A stretch of 61,298 bases of DNA, taken from NCBI GenBank assembly GCA_046734335.1, contig JBKPRA010000022.1:1-61298 (forward strand), in the 5' to 3' direction. The translations under genes and the position numbers were made by a program. Below are positions 1 to 7,275 of this stretch, piece by piece. The DNA is from DATBLE01 sp046734335. Its GTDB lineage: Bacteria > Actinomycetota > Thermoleophilia > Gaiellales > Gaiellaceae. The notes below the pieces were generated by a model. That model had not been told where the DNA came from. It did not search any database and saw nothing but the letters and a program-made list of their open reading frames with translations. Each line of letters opens with the position of its first letter. The stretch's first letter is position 1.

Positions 1-275
1 TCGACGCGGTAGGCGTGCGGGACGTCCTTCGGCGCGAGAAACGCCTCGCCTGGGCAGAGCGTCAGCGAGCGTCCGGGCAGGTGCAGCGAGAGCTCGCCCT
101 CGAGCAGGTAGAACGCCTCGTCCTCGCGCCGGTGGACGTGCAGCGGCGGCATGTCGCCGCGCCGGCCCTCGGAATCGACGATGGCGAGCCGTCCTCGCGA
201 ATCCGTCCCGGCCACGCGGATGCGGGCCAGGTTGTCGATGAACCAGATCGCGTCCGTGGTGATGGCGGTGGTCAT
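1..275 (-). CDS. Cupin-domain protein (3' end cut by window edge)
   Basis: The first 91 codons of a small single-domain cupin are visible; the rest lies off the left edge. The beta-barrel metal motif is clear: PPLHVHRREDEAFYLLEGE supplies the usual His-x-His and Glu, and a later GEAFLAPKDVPHAYRV segment holds the second motif with its His. Such proteins bind a metal and act as small-molecule dioxygenases, isomerases or sensors; the substrate cannot be told. The ATG is preceded by AAAGGAG at good spacing. The gene is divergent from a PadR regulator, and two near-identical palindromes lie between them, so it is a likely PadR target. Confidence 0.85.
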   Translation of the reverse strand, partial: MTTAITTDAIWFIDNLARIRVAGTDSRGRLAIVDSEGRRGDMPPLHVHRREDEAFYLLEGELSLHLPGRSLTLCPGEAFLAPKDVPHAYRV

Positions 276-294
276 TCCAGCTCCTTTCTCTGAA

Positions 295-309
295 ACTCCG
301 TTTCGGAGT
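295..309. promoter_or_regulatory. Palindromic operator 1 (probable PadR site)
   Basis: ACTCCG-TTT-CGGAGT is a perfect 6-bp inverted repeat around a 3-bp centre. It sits about 20 bases upstream of the cupin start and is the first of two near-identical palindromes whose centres are 31 bp (about three helical turns) apart. That spacing suits two regulator dimers on one DNA face. Assignment to the adjacent PadR protein is inference from position. Confidence 0.65.
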
Positions 310-326
310 CTTAAGCACATGATAAG

Positions 327-339
327 CTCCGATTCGGAG
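327..339. promoter_or_regulatory. Palindromic operator 2 (probable PadR site)
   Basis: CTCCG-ATT-CGGAG repeats the operator 1 sequence and ends two bases before the TTG start of the PadR-type gene. Binding here would block initiation of the regulator's own transcript, the expected autoregulation for this family. Its GGAG may also be the only available ribosome-binding sequence, though it is too close to the start to be typical. Confidence 0.65.
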
Positions 340-341
340 TC

Positions 342-884
342 TTGTCAAGCGACCGCCTCACCCCGTTCTCGTACGTCGTCCTCGCGCTGATCGGCGAGGG
401 TGGCGCCGGCCCGCACGACCTGGCCTCGATGATGCGGCGCGGCAGCATGTACTGGGCGGCTGCGGAGAGCCAGTGGTACGGCGAGCCGAAGCGCCTCGAG
501 CGGTTCGGCTACCTGCGTTCGGAGAAGCGCCCCGGAAGGACGACCGCCCGCACCCACTATCTGCTCACACTCAAAGGCCGCGCGGCACTCCGGGAATGGC
601 TCGCGCAGCCGTCGTCACTGCCCCGCTTCCAGAACGAGGCGATCGTCCGCGTGCTGGCCGGGGACATCGGCGGCGACGACCGCGCGCTGAGCGCCTCCCT
701 GGAGAGCATGCGCGACGACATCACCGCCGCGCGCGCGAACCTCGACGCGGCCGAGGGAGCCATCACAGCGCTGCCGCACCGTGAGCGCTACCTCCGCCTC
801 GTCCACGACTACGGCCACGCCCTCCTTGACGTGCACGAGCGCTGGCTCGACGAGGTCGAACAGGAGCTGGGGGAAAACGCCTAG
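342..884 (+). CDS. PadR-family transcriptional regulator
   Basis: This 180-residue protein has the PadR layout. An N-terminal winged helix (about residues 6-85: SYVVLALIGEGGAGPHDLASMM, then the wing at RTHYLLTLKGRAALREWL) is followed by a helical dimerisation domain (about 95-175). PadR proteins repress neighbouring genes and are released by small ligands. TTG at 342 is the only start available, because an in-frame TAA lies 30 bases upstream with no start between. Two matching palindromes lie directly upstream, between it and the divergent cupin. Its stop overlaps the stop of the convergent M29 peptidase gene in the sequence CTAG. Confidence 0.9.
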   Translation: MSSDRLTPFSYVVLALIGEGGAGPHDLASMMRRGSMYWAAAESQWYGEPKRLERFGYLRSEKRPGRTTARTHYLLTLKGRAALREWLAQPSSLPRFQNEAIVRVLAGDIGGDDRALSASLESMRDDITAARANLDAAEGAITALPHRERYLRLVHDYGHALLDVHERWLDEVEQELGENA

Positions 885-2125
885 CCGAGCTGCCAGACGT
901 TGTCACGGACGAGCGGCACCACGCCGCCGCCCACTTCGATTCCGTCCACCTCGACCTCCGGCCCGCCGATCATGAAGTCGGTGTGGGCACCGGACTGGTT
1001 GACCCCCATCGCCGTCAGGTCGATCTGCTCGGGATCGGCGCCGTCGAGGTCGACAGCCGTGAGAACGGCGGTGCCGTACGCGATGTGCGACGCCGCGTTC
1101 TCGTCGTACAGCGTGCTCCAGAAGGTCACCCCGCTCTGCCCGACCCGTGAGCGCTCGTCCACGAGGGCGACCTCGCCCAGGAAGGCGGCGCTGTCGTCGA
1201 GGGCCACCTCCGCACGGACGTCCTCCTCGCCCGACGAGGCGCTGATCTCGGTGATCCTGCCGCCACTGAACGAGATGTCGAGATCCCTCACCACCGTTCC
1301 GCCGACCAGGACGAGCGGTCGAGTCGAGCGCACCCGCCCTTCCGTCCGGCGTCGGTCGGGTGTCGTGAACACCTCTTCGGTCGGCAGATTCGGGACGTGG
1401 AACTGCCCGGACGCGGTGTCCGAGCCCGCGGCGACCCAGCGGGACTGCGGCAGCAGCCCGACCGTCAGGTCCGTGCCGGGGCCCCGGAACCGGAGTGCGT
1501 CGAGCTTGCGTTCGTTCAGCTGAGCCGCGCGCCCCATCAGCATCGTCACGTGCTCACGCCAGGCTGCGACGGGGTCGGCCTCGTCCAGTCGGACAGTTGC
1601 CCGGATGGCGTCCCAGAGACGTGCGACGTCCGGCGCGCCGAACACCTGCGTCGCCCACGCGGGCGTCGGGAACCCGATGATCGTCCACGGCATGGCGCCC
1701 CGGTCGATGGCGGTCCAGATCGCCCGTCGCCGCTGCGGCACGATCGACTCCGCCACCCGCGCCGGGTCGAGGCCGGCGAACAGGTCGGGGTCCGGCACGC
1801 CGACGATGTCCACGAACGCCGTCTCGCGGTCCGCCTCCTCCGCGATCCGCTGGAGCATCCACGGAGGCGCCCATCCCACCGCATCCTCGGCCGCAAGCTC
1901 CGCGCGGGCACGGCGAACGTGCTCGTCGAGATACTCCGCCTGGACGAGCCGCGCGCCCTCCTCGTACGCCACCCTGGCGATGGCCCGAACGAGCGGCGCA
2001 TGCTCGATGTGGCCGACGATCGTGACGTCCTGCCCCTGCCGCACATTGATGCCCACCCGCACCGCGAGCCGTGCGTACTGCTCAAGCTCGGCGCTCCGAT
2101 CGGCCCAGAACGCTTCTGTGTCCAC
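881..2125 (-). CDS. M29-family metallo-aminopeptidase
   Basis: This 414-residue protein has the length and motif order of the M29 aminopeptidases (AmpS/AmpT type), cytoplasmic dimetal enzymes that remove N-terminal residues from peptides. The metal ligands expected from the Thermus enzyme (Glu, Glu, His, His, Asp) fit E250/251 in NLPTEE, E318 in LGEVAL, H347 in ASHIAYG, and H381 and D383 in GAHTDFMIG. It is monocistronic. Its GTG start at 2125 lies back to back with the phosphoribosyltransferase gene, their -10 boxes being only a few bases apart. Its stop codon overlaps that of the PadR gene. Confidence 0.92.
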   Translation of the reverse strand: MDTEAFWADRSAELEQYARLAVRVGINVRQGQDVTIVGHIEHAPLVRAIARVAYEEGARLVQAEYLDEHVRRARAELAAEDAVGWAPPWMLQRIAEEADRETAFVDIVGVPDPDLFAGLDPARVAESIVPQRRRAIWTAIDRGAMPWTIIGFPTPAWATQVFGAPDVARLWDAIRATVRLDEADPVAAWREHVTMLMGRAAQLNERKLDALRFRGPGTDLTVGLLPQSRWVAAGSDTASGQFHVPNLPTEEVFTTPDRRRTEGRVRSTRPLVLVGGTVVRDLDISFSGGRITEISASSGEEDVRAEVALDDSAAFLGEVALVDERSRVGQSGVTFWSTLYDENAASHIAYGTAVLTAVDLDGADPEQIDLTAMGVNQSGAHTDFMIGGPEVEVDGIEVGGGVVPLVRDNVWQLG

Positions 2126-2134
2126 GTCGCGGGC

Positions 2135-2140
2135 ACGCTA
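2135..2140 (-). promoter_or_regulatory. -10 box TAGCGT of the M29 gene
   Basis: TAGCGT lies nine bases before the GTG start. It is the same hexamer found before three other minus-strand genes in this window and leaves room for a leaderless or near-leaderless message. No -35 element is obvious. Confidence 0.5.
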
Positions 2141-2142
2141 CC

Positions 2143-2148
2143 TAGAAT
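2143..2148 (+). promoter_or_regulatory. -10 box TAGAAT of the phosphoribosyltransferase gene
   Basis: TAGAAT is followed by exactly six bases and then ATG at 2155, the commonest spacing in this window. Transcription would begin at or next to the start codon, giving a leaderless message. The box abuts the divergent promoter of the M29 gene. Confidence 0.6.
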
Positions 2149-2154
2149 CGGCGG

Positions 2155-2655
2155 ATGGGAGACGAGGCCGCCGGAACGCCGACCCAGGCACCGCCCCGCG
2201 AACGGATGAGCTGGGCGCAGCTCGGCGAGGCCTCGCGTGAGCTGGCCAGGGCGATCGTCGACGACGGCTACGAGCCGGACCTGATCCTCGGCATCGCCCG
2301 GGGCGGCCTGCTGGTCGCCGGGGCGCTCTCCTACGCAATCGGCGTCAAGAACACCTTCACGATGAACGTCGAGTTCTACACCGGCGTCGACGAGCGTCTG
2401 CCGGTGCCGATGATCCTGCCGCCGGTGCCCGCACTCGTCGACCTCCAGGACGCGCGGATGCTGATCGCCGACGACGTGGCGGACACCGGCCAGACGCTCG
2501 CGCTGGTCCAGGGCTTCTGTGCCGGCCAGGTCGGCGAGGTGCGCACGGCGGTGCTGTACGAGAAGCCGCGCTCGATCGTCACCTGCGACTACGTCTGGCG
2601 GCGAACCGAGCTCTGGATCGACTTCCCCTGGAGCGAGGAACCACCGCTCAGCTGA
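2155..2655 (+). CDS. Phosphoribosyltransferase-domain protein
   Basis: This is a type I PRTase fold of 166 residues. The PRPP-binding loop reads MLIADDVADTGQTL, with acidic pair D106-D107 and D110-T-G-Q-T. The upstream LILGIARGGLLVAGALS segment is the pyrophosphate loop. The overall pattern resembles hypoxanthine/xanthine phosphoribosyltransferase-like proteins, but the base acceptor is not identifiable. The ATG at 2155 is favoured by the -10 box six bases upstream; an internal ATG at 2206 would remove a poorly conserved 17-residue N-terminus. Its last codons overlap the 3' end of the convergent selenoprotein-like gene by 8 bp. Confidence 0.85.
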   Translation: MGDEAAGTPTQAPPRERMSWAQLGEASRELARAIVDDGYEPDLILGIARGGLLVAGALSYAIGVKNTFTMNVEFYTGVDERLPVPMILPPVPALVDLQDARMLIADDVADTGQTLALVQGFCAGQVGEVRTAVLYEKPRSIVTCDYVWRRTELWIDFPWSEEPPLS

Positions 2656-2872
2656 CTGCTCGGACGGCCGCCAGCACCTCGCCCGGCTCGGCATGCCGGC
2701 CGACCTGCTGCTTCGAGAAGACGAGCCGGCCGTCGACGAGGACGTCGAACTGGCTCTTCTCGCCCGGGGTGTCGACCGCCTCGTACCCCGCCGCCTTCAG
2801 CTCGGCCACGAGACTCGCGGCCCGCTCGTCGTAGCCGCTTCAGACCGGGCAGAAGAAGATCTCGACCGTCAC
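2648..2872 (-). CDS. SelW/Rdx-family protein with in-frame UGA (probable selenoprotein)
   Basis: Reading the TGA at 2842-2840 (codon 11) as selenocysteine gives a 74-residue protein that starts VTVEIFFCPV-U-SGYDERA. The sense frame then runs on to its own TGA, with FDVLVDGRLVFSKQQVGRH at about residues 44-62. This is the whole Rdx/SelW thioredoxin-like layout: strand, Cys-x-x-Cys/Sec redox motif, helix, then the 'F-V-G-L-V-FSK' strand pair and a final helix (GEVLAAVRAV). Length matches the family, whose members act in redox chemistry. The GTG start overlaps the stop of the hydroxyacid oxidase gene as GTGA, so the two are co-translated. A stem-loop follows the UGA. Standard gene callers would stop at codon 10 and miss it. 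The Sec assignment is inference: no selA, selB, selC or selD lies in the window, and a sequencing error or pseudogene remains possible. Confidence 0.8.
2804..2836 (-). promoter_or_regulatory. Candidate bacterial SECIS stem-loop
   Basis: Three bases after the UGA at 2842-2840 the message can form an uninterrupted 8-bp stem: GGCUACGA (2836-2829) with UCGUGGCC (2811-2804). Inside it a small GCG/CGC stem (2825-2823 with 2819-2817) closes a GGC loop. The loop begins 18 bases after the UGA and starts with G. Distance and a G early in the apical loop are what bacterial SECIS elements that recruit SelB are described to have. GC-rich DNA makes chance stems common, so this is supportive, not decisive. 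Confidence 0.5.
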
Positions 2873-4134
2873 CGGGCCAACTGTAGGCACTCCGGCCGGA
2901 TGTCGCCCACCACCCGGCAGCCCGAGAGCGCCATGGTCAGGTCGAAGTCGGCCACGAGGTTGCGGATCACGTCGCGAACGCCCTCCTCTCCTCGCAGCGC
3001 GAGGCCGTAGACGTACGGCCGGCCCAGCAGCACGGCCGTCGCGCCGAGCGCAAGCGCCTTGAACGCGTCGGCGCCCCCACGGATGCCGCTGTCGAGGAGG
3101 ATCGGGATCCGTCCTCCCACGGCTTCGACCACGCCGGGCAGCGCGTCGAGCGAGGCGATCGCACCGTCCACCTGACGCCCGCCGTGGTTCGAGACGACGA
3201 GCGCGTCCAGACCATGCTCGACCGCCAGGCGCGCGTCGTCGGGGTGGAGGATCCCCTTCAGCACGATCGGCAACGTCGTCCGCTTCCGCAGCCACGCGAA
3301 GTCGTCCCAGGTCAGCGACGGGCGCGAGTAGATCTCCATCACCTTGCGCACCGCCGCGACGCCGGCGCCGGAGCGCAGGTTGGCGCGAAAGCTGCCCGGG
3401 TAGGCGCGCGTCGCCCGGACAAGGGCGCGCACCGCCGCCGGCGTGGGGCGGCCCGACCTGTCCACCGTGGAGGGATCGACGAGGCCGCGGAAGACCGGGT
3501 CGCTCGTGTACTGGGCGATCCCCAACCCGGTCGCGAACGGCAGGTGTGCGAAGTCGAGGTCTCGCGAGCGCCAGCCGAGCATCTTCGTGTCGAGGGTGAC
3601 GACGAGGGCATCGCATGCGCAGGCCTCGGCGCGGGCGACGAAGCTGGCGACCAGGTCGTCGGATGTGCTCCAGTAGAGCTGGAACCAGCGCGAGGCGTCA
3701 CCCATCGCGGCGGCGCACTCCTCCATCGGCCGGGAGGCCTGGTTCGAGAAGATCATCGGCACACCCTCTGCCGCCGCAGCCCGGGCGACCGCGACATCCG
3801 CGTCCTGGTGCGCGAGCTCGAGCACGCCGATCGGAGCGAGCAGGAACGGGGTCGGCCGAGGGCGTCCGAGCAGCTCCACCGACAGGTCGCGGTCGGAGAC
3901 GTCGCGCAGAACGCGGGGCACGATTCGCCAGCGGTCGAACGCGGCTCGATTCGCCGCCATCGTCCGCTCGACGCCCGCGCCGCCGGCGATGTAGGCATAC
4001 GCCTCGGGTGACAGCCTCGTCTTCGCCCTGCGCTCGAGCTTCCGATGGTCGAAGGGAATCGCCGGCCGGCGACCGCGAACGCCTGCGAGGTAGATCTCGG
4101 TCTGCCGCGCGAGCCCGACGCCGGGATTGCTCAC
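2869..4134 (-). CDS. FMN-dependent alpha-hydroxyacid oxidase (lactate 2-monooxygenase-like)
   Basis: This 421-residue member of the FMN-dependent 2-hydroxyacid dehydrogenase family oxidises an L-2-hydroxyacid such as lactate or glycolate on a TIM barrel. The catalytic base and substrate arginine are H317 and R320 in SNHGGRQVDG. The FMN lysine is K293 (LPIVLKGI), and the flavin phosphate loop is DSGIRGGADAFKA...GATAVLLGRPYVYG (349-377). The length, and the insertion between about residues 190 and 240, fit lactate 2-monooxygenase-like members better than short glycolate oxidases. A TAGCAT box six bases before the GTG overlaps the stop codon of the upstream gene, so it has its own promoter. The next gene, an SelW-like protein, starts inside its stop codon. 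Confidence 0.9.
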   Translation of the reverse strand: MSNPGVGLARQTEIYLAGVRGRRPAIPFDHRKLERRAKTRLSPEAYAYIAGGAGVERTMAANRAAFDRWRIVPRVLRDVSDRDLSVELLGRPRPTPFLLAPIGVLELAHQDADVAVARAAAAEGVPMIFSNQASRPMEECAAAMGDASRWFQLYWSTSDDLVASFVARAEACACDALVVTLDTKMLGWRSRDLDFAHLPFATGLGIAQYTSDPVFRGLVDPSTVDRSGRPTPAAVRALVRATRAYPGSFRANLRSGAGVAAVRKVMEIYSRPSLTWDDFAWLRKRTTLPIVLKGILHPDDARLAVEHGLDALVVSNHGGRQVDGAIASLDALPGVVEAVGGRIPILLDSGIRGGADAFKALALGATAVLLGRPYVYGLALRGEEGVRDVIRNLVADFDLTMALSGCRVVGDIRPECLQLAR

Positions 4135-4140
4135 GGCGCG

Positions 4141-4146
4141 ATGCTA
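4141..4146 (-). promoter_or_regulatory. -10 box TAGCAT of the hydroxyacid oxidase-SelW pair
   Basis: TAGCAT ends exactly six bases before the GTG at 4134, the window's usual leaderless spacing. Its first three bases are the TAG stop codon of the GGDEF/HD-GYP gene. The two-gene oxidase-SelW unit can therefore be transcribed separately from the gene in front of it. Confidence 0.6.
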
Positions 4147-6339
4147 CGGCACTCGGAGTGTGCCCGCCCTAGGTCGACTGGGCGCGGGGGTCCCGGCGGC
4201 GGTCTGGAGTCGCTCGGGCCCCTCGCGTAGCAGCGACTCGAGCGCGGCCAGGACGGTCGGACAGAACTGCGTGCCGGCATTCGCGCGCAGCTCCTCGAGC
4301 GCCTCGGAGACCGGCCGGGCGGGCCGATGCGGACGGTCGCTGGCGAGCGCGTCGAACGCATCAGCGACCAGCACGATCCGCGCCGGCAGCGGGATCTCGT
4401 CGCCCGCCAGCCCGTCGGGATAGCCCTGCCCGTCGATGCGCTCGTGCGTCGACCTGGCGATCTGCCGGACGAACGGGTGGACCTCGAGCTCAGAGAGCAT
4501 CCTGTCGGAGGCGACGGGGTGCCGTCTCATCTCCTCCCACTCGGCGGCCGTGAGCGGGCCGGGCTTGTTCAGGATCCGTTCGGAGACGCGGGACTTGCCG
4601 ATGTCGTGCAGCAGGGCCCCAATCTCGATCGCCTCGAGCTCTTCCTGCCGGTAGCCGAGCGTGCGGGCGAGCTCGACCGAGAGCTTCCGGAGCCACTCGG
4701 GGCGGCCGTTGCCGTTGCCCGCGTGCATCGAGCGGGAGAGCGCCGCCAGCGTATCCAGGTACGTGCGCTGGGCGAGCTGCTTCCTCCGCTCGAGCTCCTC
4801 CTTCTGTGCGCGCGCCTCCTCCTCCGCCGCCCGGGTGCGGGCGAGCGACCGGCTCATCCAGAGGCCGACCACCAGCGGGAGCACGATCATCGCCACGCCG
4901 ATCTGCCACGCGCGGCCGTCGAGCACCGCGACCACATGCGCCAGCGTGCCCCTGGCCAGAACGAGGGCGATACTGACGGCGAGCGCGGCGGCCAGCACCG
5001 CGAACGCGAACACGTCGATCCAGGGCTGCCAGCTGCGTGCCGGCAGGTCGGGGTCCCCGGCGGTCGACGCGCGCTCCGCTGCGTCTGGCTCGAACCCCGT
5101 GACCTCGACCTGCCCCGAGACCCGGTTGCGGCCCAGAGCCTTGGCACGGTACAGCGCGAGATCGGCCTGATGGACGAGGTCGTCCGCCGTCTCGAGTTCC
5201 GGATAGGTGGCGACGCCGAGCGAGAGGGTGGCCCGGATCTCGCCGTCGCCGGTCGGGTTCCCGAAGGGTGTCGCGGCGACCGCCCGGCGGATTCGCTCGG
5301 CGATCGCCAGCGCGTCGTCGTGACCGGCCTCGGGAAGAACGACCGCGAACTCCTCGCCGCCGAACCGGCAGGGGATGTCGAAGGGGCGCAGCTGGGAGCG
5401 CATGACGGCCGCGACGCCGCGCAACACGGCATCTCCGGCGAGATGCCCGTACGTGTTGTTGACGTTCCGCAACAGGTCGAGGTCGGCGAGCAGGATCGAC
5501 AGCGGACGCCTGAAGCGCCGGGCCCGTTCGATTTCGGCATCGAGCGCCGTCGCGAAATACCGTGCGTTGAAAAGATCGGTCTTCGGATCGAGCCGAGCGG
5601 CCAGTTCCATGCTCGGTAGCCTCAGAGCGCGGTAGGCGACCACCAGCGGGGCGAGCAGGAACGGCACGATCGCCGGCGCCAGCTCCCAGACGGCCGCGAG
5701 CCCGACGCCGAGCGCCGCCAGGCCGAGCTCGGTCGAGAGGTTGCCGAATGCGAAGAGACCGCTCTCGCGGTACGTCGTCCCGCGGGCGATCCTGAGCATC
5801 TGCGCGAGCAACGCGTCGTCGACGAGGACGCATACCACCGCGGCGATCGCGCCGCCCAGCGCGAGCCGCGAAATGTCCTGTCCCGGGTCTGCGCGGTCGA
5901 CGAACAGGCCGCACACGAACGACGCGATCAGCGCAGCGCAGATCCAGCTGGCGATGTTGAACGCCTGCATGTGCCAGACCGAGCGCCCCCGCACCATGTC
6001 GGGGACGTGGGCGAGCACGATCATCAATGCGACCAGCTGCGGCGGTAGGAGGAGCGCGCCGGCCACGAAAAAGACGAGCGCCGGCGAGTACCACTGGTGC
6101 ACGGGCGACTCGACCGAGAGCAGCTGGATCGGCGCAGCACAGGCAGTCAGGACGGCGAAGAGCAGCCAGTCGCTGTGCGTCGCGCCGCTGAGGTGGCTCG
6201 GTGCCAGCAGGAGCGCCGCAATGCCGATCACCGCGACGAGGTACGCGGCGGCGGGGGGGCTCAGACCTGGGCTCGAGGACGGCCGGGCATGGATGCGGGC
6301 GGCGGCACCGCGCGGCGAATTGACGCCTGTCGCGCTCAC
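4144..6339 (-). CDS. Membrane GGDEF and HD-GYP hybrid protein (cyclic-di-GMP turnover)
   Basis: This 731-residue protein couples c-di-GMP synthesis and breakdown. Residues 31-240 form about seven membrane segments. A GGDEF domain follows (about 250-405) with active-site GGEEF at 327-331 and an inhibitory RxxD site at R318-D321. Two more membrane segments (about 441-463 and 478-496) and a charged coiled coil (505-525) come next, then an HD-GYP phosphodiesterase domain (about 530-700) with H578-D579 and DGQGYP at 636-641. Both active sites look intact, except that the usual HHE is THE. The GTG start has GAGGGG upstream. Membrane helices between the two catalytic domains are unusual. Confidence 0.92.
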   Translation of the reverse strand: MSATGVNSPRGAAARIHARPSSSPGLSPPAAAYLVAVIGIAALLLAPSHLSGATHSDWLLFAVLTACAAPIQLLSVESPVHQWYSPALVFFVAGALLLPPQLVALMIVLAHVPDMVRGRSVWHMQAFNIASWICAALIASFVCGLFVDRADPGQDISRLALGGAIAAVVCVLVDDALLAQMLRIARGTTYRESGLFAFGNLSTELGLAALGVGLAAVWELAPAIVPFLLAPLVVAYRALRLPSMELAARLDPKTDLFNARYFATALDAEIERARRFRRPLSILLADLDLLRNVNNTYGHLAGDAVLRGVAAVMRSQLRPFDIPCRFGGEEFAVVLPEAGHDDALAIAERIRRAVAATPFGNPTGDGEIRATLSLGVATYPELETADDLVHQADLALYRAKALGRNRVSGQVEVTGFEPDAAERASTAGDPDLPARSWQPWIDVFAFAVLAAALAVSIALVLARGTLAHVVAVLDGRAWQIGVAMIVLPLVVGLWMSRSLARTRAAEEEARAQKEELERRKQLAQRTYLDTLAALSRSMHAGNGNGRPEWLRKLSVELARTLGYRQEELEAIEIGALLHDIGKSRVSERILNKPGPLTAAEWEEMRRHPVASDRMLSELEVHPFVRQIARSTHERIDGQGYPDGLAGDEIPLPARIVLVADAFDALASDRPHRPARPVSEALEELRANAGTQFCPTVLAALESLLREGPERLQTAAGTPAPSRPRAGTLRVP

Positions 6340-6543
6340 GTTCCCCTCACGTCGACTTGCAGCCCGCGCAGCGGGCTCCGACCAACTCGTGCACTTACCT
6401 CTCTCCCTCTCTCCTACAAGACCGTACGGGCGAGGGGCGTCTTCCTACATCCCCCTGTTGAGGGATTAGAGGGTGCCCGCCGGAGTCCCGGGGCGAGAGC
6501 AGGGCGAAGCAGGGCGCGACGCCGCCCTCGTCGAGAGGCCGGG
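6340..6543. other. Intergenic region, sod to GGDEF/HD-GYP gene
   Basis: These 204 bases hold the ribosome-binding site of the GGDEF/HD-GYP gene (GAGGGGA near its start) and a short hairpin, GCCCGC-GCA-GCGGGC, at about 6362-6376. No T-tract follows the hairpin in either direction. No gene, repeat or clear -10 box is visible. Confidence 0.4.
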
Positions 6544-7149
<606 letters not shown>

Positions 7150-7244
7150 CGGTGTCTCCTTGTCGTAGGGCTCGGAGCCGATTCTCGCAAACGTAGGATG
7201 GGCCGCATGAATCGTAGGCTCGACGGAGGCGACACGGGAGCGGA

Positions 7245-7265
7245 GGTGCCGGCTTTGCCGGCGCC
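7245..7265 (+). promoter_or_regulatory. Hairpin in the leader of the aldo/keto reductase gene
   Basis: GGTGCCGGC-TTT-GCCGGCGCC forms a 9-bp stem (one G-U pair) that ends ten bases before the ATG of the aldo/keto reductase. Upstream, a TAGGAT box at 7193-7198 points towards it, with a 20-codon open frame (7207-7269) in between. The hairpin could modulate ribosome access; there is no T-run, so a terminator is unlikely. Confidence 0.4.
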
Positions 7266-7275
7266 GTAGCGGGGC

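Noticed and set aside
7207..7269. A 20-codon protein gene ahead of the aldo/keto reductase
   Set aside because: It has no recognisable sequence and could be a chance frame. It is kept as a possible leader in the findings rather than as a gene.
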